From the NCBI GenBank assembly GCA_016781775.1, contig JADDPR010000289.1, positions 1 through 24,082 on the forward strand: 24,082 nucleotides of DNA, in the 5' to 3' direction. Positions 21,380 through 24,082 of the stretch are shown here, piece by piece. The position numbers and the translations under genes were made by a program. Within the stretch, counting starts at the first letter, position 1. Every line of letters starts with the position of its first letter. This DNA comes from Rubrobacter sp. (lineage in GTDB: Bacteria > Actinomycetota > Rubrobacteria > Rubrobacterales > Rubrobacteraceae). The notes under the pieces were generated by a model, which was not told where the DNA came from, searched no databases, and saw nothing but the letters and a program-made list of their open reading frames with translations.

Positions 21380-21928
21380 TCAATCGGACGAGGGGTGAAG
21401 CAGCAGGTCCATCTTCGTGACGATGTCAGCGTGCAGGATCGGGGCATCCTCGTCGCGGATCAGCCCTCTCACACCCGCCCTGTCCCCGACGAAGGATGCC
21501 TTGTTTAGCTTCATCGGACCGGGATCCCCGCTCTTGAGTGCCGCCTCCATAGCTTCGAGCTGCGGGGCAAACTCCTCCCGCTCCTCCTCGGGCAGTGCCT
21601 CTATGCCGTTTACCATGTCCGCGAAGGAAGCCAAGCGCTCTTTCTTCAAGTCTTCCAGACTCCGCGTGTTGCCCTCGTCACTCTGGGCCGAAATACCCTC
21701 CTGCCAAGTTTCGCCGCCGACCACGAACTCGCCCTGGACCATCTCGACGCGTACGCCGTGCTCCTCGGCGAGACCCTGGATGCGTTCGATAGGGACGGGC
21801 TCGTCAAAGCTGACTTCGGCCAAAGCATCCTCGCTTGCTCCCGGACGCATGGCGGCGAACAGCGCCAACAGAGCAAGAAGTGGTATAAGCGTCCCGGCGA
21901 GCACGCCTTTCTTGCCCGGCCGGGCCAT
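21380..21928 (-). CDS. Secreted or membrane-anchored protein of unknown function
   Basis: A 182-residue protein with a short basic start (MARPGKKG), one hydrophobic helix (VLAGTLIPLLALLALFAAM) and an acidic, mostly helical exterior part. EVSFDEPVPIERIQGLAEEH, then GVRVEMVQGEFVVGGETW looks like a small alpha/beta unit in which a short helix precedes two strands. The rest is Glu/Leu-rich helix (LEDLKKERLASFADMVNGI). No family was recognised; the first part recalls small domains in which EPVPIERI starts a segment binding partner proteins, but that is a guess. ATG 21928 follows GGGGAGG. A TACAAT box at 21969-21964 gives it its own promoter. Confidence 0.7.
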   Translation of the reverse strand: MARPGKKGVLAGTLIPLLALLALFAAMRPGASEDALAEVSFDEPVPIERIQGLAEEHGVRVEMVQGEFVVGGETWQEGISAQSDEGNTRSLEDLKKERLASFADMVNGIEALPEEEREEFAPQLEAMEAALKSGDPGPMKLNKASFVGDRAGVRGLIRDEDAPILHADIVTKMDLLLHPSSD

Positions 21929-21963
21929 ATGCCTCCCCTTCTCGAGCGCCTACGGTAGACACG

Positions 21964-21969
21964 ATTGTA
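21964..21969 (-). promoter_or_regulatory. -10 box of the unknown secreted-protein gene
   Basis: TACAAT on the minus strand, 36 bp before ATG 21928, matches the -10 boxes at groES and 7370. The -35 is unclear. It lies directly after the end of the HAD phosphatase gene. Confidence 0.45.
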
Positions 21970-21997
21970 GCAAAAACCGAGAAAACCGGGCCTCGGG
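21970..21997 (-). terminator. Weak terminator after the HAD phosphatase
   Basis: On the minus strand CCGAG and CTCGG pair around a 10-base loop and are followed by TTTTTG. The stem is only 5 bp, so the call is tentative. Confidence 0.4.
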
Positions 21998-22651
21998 TCA
22001 GATTTTTTCGAGGAGCCAATCTATCGCGCCGTTCAGGTCCTCGGAGAGGTGGTCCGGCTCCGTGACGTGCAGGGCGTCCTCGGTGAACGCGCCCCAGCTC
22101 ACGGCGACGGCCAGTACCTTCGCGGCGCGGGCGGCCATGACGTCGAAGGGGGCGTCGCCGACGTAGGCGGCGTTCTCGGGGGGAACGTCTCCGAGGAGTT
22201 CGAGACCCTTGAGGAGCGGTTCGGGGCGGGGCTTGTGCTCGGTCGTGTCCTCCATCGTGACGAAAAAGTCGACGAGGCCGCGGAGGGCGGGGAAGGAGTC
22301 GAGGGCGAGTTCGACGGAGTGGCGGCGCTTGGAGGTAACGACGGCGACTCCGAGGCCCGCGCCGCGCAGGCGTTCCAGGGCGGTCTCCACCTCCGGGAAG
22401 GAGGTGATGTACTTCTCGTGGTTCGCGTCGTTGAAGACGCGGTAGCTGTCCAGCAGGTCGGCGGCGCGATCCGGGTCGAGAAGCTCCATCTGCTTCGGGA
22501 GGGGCTGGCCGACGTTTCGCATGAGGGTCTCGCGGGGGAGCTCGCGGCCCAGGACCTCGTCGGTCGCGTGGCGCATGGACTGGTAGATAAGGTTCGTCGT
22601 GTCGACGAGGGTGCCGTCGAAGTCGAAGAGGACGGCCTTCAAGGGTGCCAC
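21998..22651 (-). CDS. HAD-superfamily phosphatase (phosphoglycolate phosphatase/PpaX-like)
   Basis: A 217-residue haloacid-dehalogenase-type phosphatase. Motif I is LFDFDGTLVDT (Asp10 nucleophile, Asp12 acid/base), with a helical cap (about 15-85), motif II VVTSK, motif III Lys in EHKPRPEP and motif IV YVGDAPFD. The GHKPxP-type and VGDxxxD pattern places it with Gph/PpaX enzymes; the true substrate is open. GTG 22651 shares its first base with the last base of the surE stop codon (TAGTG), so the gene is translationally coupled to surE. A longer start at 22693 would overlap surE and is less likely. Pairing with a nucleotidase suggests a shared house-cleaning role (inference). Confidence 0.88.
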   Translation of the reverse strand: MAPLKAVLFDFDGTLVDTTNLIYQSMRHATDEVLGRELPRETLMRNVGQPLPKQMELLDPDRAADLLDSYRVFNDANHEKYITSFPEVETALERLRGAGLGVAVVTSKRRHSVELALDSFPALRGLVDFFVTMEDTTEHKPRPEPLLKGLELLGDVPPENAAYVGDAPFDVMAARAAKVLAVAVSWGAFTEDALHVTEPDHLSEDLNGAIDWLLEKI

Positions 22652-23457
22652 TAGCGGTCGCCCTTCCCGTTCAGGAGGGCGCCGACGTTCCACTCTTCGA
22701 GCTCACTGAGGCCGGCGTGGTCGGTGAGCTGGAGGTGGACGGGGGTGACGCTGATCTCGCCTGACTCCACGGCGGCGAAGTCGGTCCCCTCCTCCTCGTG
22801 GCGTCCGGGGGGGTTGTTGTAGATGTCGTAGCCTACCTTGCCGCCCTCGCCCTTCACCTCGATAAGCTCGTCCGTGTAGAACCTCCGCCCGAGCTTCGTG
22901 ACCCTCGCGCCCTTGAGCTCCTCCTCGGGGAGGTTCGGCGCGTTCACCGTGAGGATACGCCCCTCGGGGAGGCCCTGCTTCTCGACCCTCTGGGCGAGGC
23001 GCGCGGCGAACTGCGCGACGGGTTCGAAGTGATACTCCGACTCGTCGTGCTCGTGCCAGGGGCGCTCGACGCACAAGGAGAGGGCGATGCCGGGGACCCC
23101 GATCACGATCCCCTCGAACGCCGCCGCCACGGTCCCCGAGTAGGTGATGTCGTCCCCGAGGTTCTCGCCGTGGTTGATCCCGGAGACCACGAGGTCGGGC
23201 TCGAAGCCCATGAGCCCCAGAGCCACGAGCCTCACGCAGTCGACCGGGGTCCCGGTGCAGGCGTAGCCCGTCCCGCCGTCGGCCATCTCCCGCTCCTCGA
23301 CGTGCAGGGGCGCCCCGAAGGAGATGGCCCGGCCGACCCCCGAGCGGTTCCGATCCGGAGCGACGGTGAGGACCTCCCCCACCCCCTCGAGAGCCCGGCG
23401 CGCCGCGAGCAGGCCCCTGGCGTCTATACCGTCGTCGTTCGTCAAAACTATGCGCAT
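22651..23457 (-). CDS. surE: 5'/3'-nucleotidase SurE
   Basis: A 268-residue metal-dependent phosphatase that acts on nucleoside monophosphates and short polyphosphates and is linked to stationary-phase survival. The full metal site is visible: MRIVLTNDDGIDA (Asp8, Asp9), DRNRSGVG (Ser39) and SGINHGENLGDDITYSGTV (Asn95), plus ACTGTPVDCV. Length is normal. ATG 23457 follows GGAAGAG. A TAGAAT box at 23517-23512 on the minus strand may be the -10 of its promoter. The HAD phosphatase gene follows with a 1-bp overlap. Confidence 0.95.
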   Translation of the reverse strand: MRIVLTNDDGIDARGLLAARRALEGVGEVLTVAPDRNRSGVGRAISFGAPLHVEEREMADGGTGYACTGTPVDCVRLVALGLMGFEPDLVVSGINHGENLGDDITYSGTVAAAFEGIVIGVPGIALSLCVERPWHEHDESEYHFEPVAQFAARLAQRVEKQGLPEGRILTVNAPNLPEEELKGARVTKLGRRFYTDELIEVKGEGGKVGYDIYNNPPGRHEEEGTDFAAVESGEISVTPVHLQLTDHAGLSELEEWNVGALLNGKGDR

Positions 23458-23511
23458 CCGTCACGCTCTTCCAGGTCGCGGGTCGAAACGCTCTCCTCGG
23501 GCGGGCTCCGG

Positions 23512-23517
23512 ATTCTA
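23512..23517 (-). promoter_or_regulatory. Candidate -10 box of the surE operon
   Basis: TAGAAT on the minus strand, about 55 bp before ATG 23457, resembles the box upstream of trxA (TAGAAT). No -35 consensus was found. Confidence 0.35.
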
Positions 23518-23568
23518 CCAAAACGCCGCCGGAACCCACGCGAACGACGCTTCAAAGAATCTCCAGCT

Positions 23569-23776
23569 GGACGTCGGCCTCTTCAGCCCCGACACGGCCA
23601 CGAAGGACATAGACGTCACCTGGAAGCTCCAGAAGCGCTACTACGATGTCCGCTACGAGCCCGAGGCGATCGTGCGGATGAGGGTGCCCAAGGGTCTCAA
23701 GAGCTTCCGGAAGCAGCGCAAACGGCCCCGCCCGAAGGCCCTGTGCGCTAAAGCATCGCGTATTTTGTGCCAATAA
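23569..23776 (+). pseudogene. Orphan coding-like fragment without a start codon
   Basis: From about 23569 to TAA 23774-23776 the plus strand reads LQLDVGLFSPDTATKDIDVT, then WKLQKRYYDVRYEPEAIVRM and a basic end (KSFRKQRKRPRPK). Until about 23740 nearly every third base is G or C, as in real genes here; after that the bias vanishes. No ATG, GTG or TTG precedes it in a sensible place, and upstream the frame passes into antisense of surE. No family was recognised. It is probably a gene remnant, with true coding perhaps frameshifted upstream. The opposite-strand frame is less gene-like. Confidence 0.4.
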
Positions 23777-23818
23777 CTGAACAGGACGGCACGATACTAC
23801 TCATCAGGGGGGATGGCG

Positions 23819-24082
23819 ATGCTCAAGAGATACTACGTTTCGGGCCTGTTGGTGGCCCTGCTCGCGATGGCGACGATCGTCGCAGCATCGGCGTTCGGGC
23901 CGAGGGAGGCCGAGGCCTCGCACGCCTCCACACCGACCTGCGGCGGCGGGACGATCGTGTTGAACTCCGCGGAGGAGCAGCTCTTGAAGAGCCACAACGA
24001 CTACCGCCGGAGCAAGGGATTGCCGACGTTGTGCGTGAGTCCCATCCTGACGAAGGCTGCCCAAGCCCACTCGCAGGAGATG
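23819..24082 (+). CDS. Secreted CAP/SCP-domain protein (YkwD-like), cut by the window end
   Basis: The first 88 residues of an exported protein. A signal peptide (LKRYYVSGLLVALLAMATIV, cleavage perhaps after AEA) leads to SHASTPTCGGG and then the start of a CAP (cysteine-rich secretory protein/PR-1) domain: LNSAEEQLLKSHNDYRRSKG and LPTLCVSPILTKAAQAHSQE. The AxxHxxEM region containing the family's conserved His is at the right edge. ATG 23819 is preferred to ATG 23813, because AGGGGGG (23806-23812) is then at a good distance. Function in bacteria is poorly known; some members bind or cut wall or lipid components. Confidence 0.85.
   Translation, partial: MLKRYYVSGLLVALLAMATIVAASAFGPREAEASHASTPTCGGGTIVLNSAEEQLLKSHNDYRRSKGLPTLCVSPILTKAAQAHSQEM

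Noticed and set aside
23552..23773. 73-codon minus-strand frame
   Set aside because: The plus-strand frame over the same bases has much stronger third-position GC bias, so the minus one is probably its shadow.

Overview
The window reads as chromosomal DNA of a high-GC Gram-positive bacterium. Codon third positions are almost all G or C. -10 boxes of the TATAAT/TACAAT type lie very close to start codons in several places, so some mRNAs are probably leaderless or nearly so. The gene set (peptidoglycan enzymes, long-form pyrF, MurE without the DAP motif, a CsoR-family protein, BioY) suggests a deep-branching actinobacterium of the Rubrobacter kind. The taxonomic call is inference. No insertion sequence, prophage, CRISPR array or rRNA operon was seen.

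Layout, left to right. 1-1747: a frameshifted small membrane-protein gene running off the left edge, a 324-bp palindrome-rich gap, and a membrane-anchored alpha/beta hydrolase on +. 1748-4922: minus-strand block of tRNA-Pro(CGG), a histone-deacetylase-like amidohydrolase directly behind a peptidoglycan amidase, groES with its own promoter, terminator and a perfect palindrome over the promoter, and trxA. 5013-7281: a PfkB-type sugar kinase behind a D,D-carboxypeptidase, both on minus. 7426-8078: a plus-strand pair of a membrane-anchored thioredoxin-fold protein without cysteines and a translationally coupled 36-residue membrane peptide. 8170-12337: a minus-strand housekeeping run. murE, a CsoR-like protein, two small unknown proteins and pyrE look like one operon; hup then has its own promoter and terminator, followed by pyrF. 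12578-14501: the primary sigma factor gene overlapping an inositol-monophosphatase-family gene.

14587-16881 is the most unusual region: a minus-strand accessory operon of tetR, SRPBCC and cupin/membrane protein under a TTGACA promoter. A perfect 10-bp inverted repeat overlaps the -10 box and is the likely TetR operator. The tetR and cupin reading frames are both broken by small indels, while the promoter, operator and SRPBCC gene look intact. To its right are a bifunctional class A penicillin-binding protein with a Thr/Gly/Pro tail (minus), a class V aminotransferase (plus), a 3' gene remnant, bioY (plus), an unknown secreted protein (minus), a HAD phosphatase coupled to surE (minus), an orphan coding-like fragment and the start of a secreted CAP-domain protein cut by the right edge.

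Much of the window serves cell-envelope building (amidase, D,D-carboxypeptidase, MurE, class A PBP) and nucleotide or cofactor supply (pyrE, pyrF, surE, bioY). Three accessory genes carry frameshifts, whereas none of the essential genes does. This points to real gene decay rather than uniformly poor sequence, though read-level checking is needed. I did not find a convincing wholly new multi-gene system. The best leads are the damaged TetR operon, the ligand-less CsoR homologue, the palindrome over the groES promoter and the cysteine-less thioredoxin with its mini-membrane partner.
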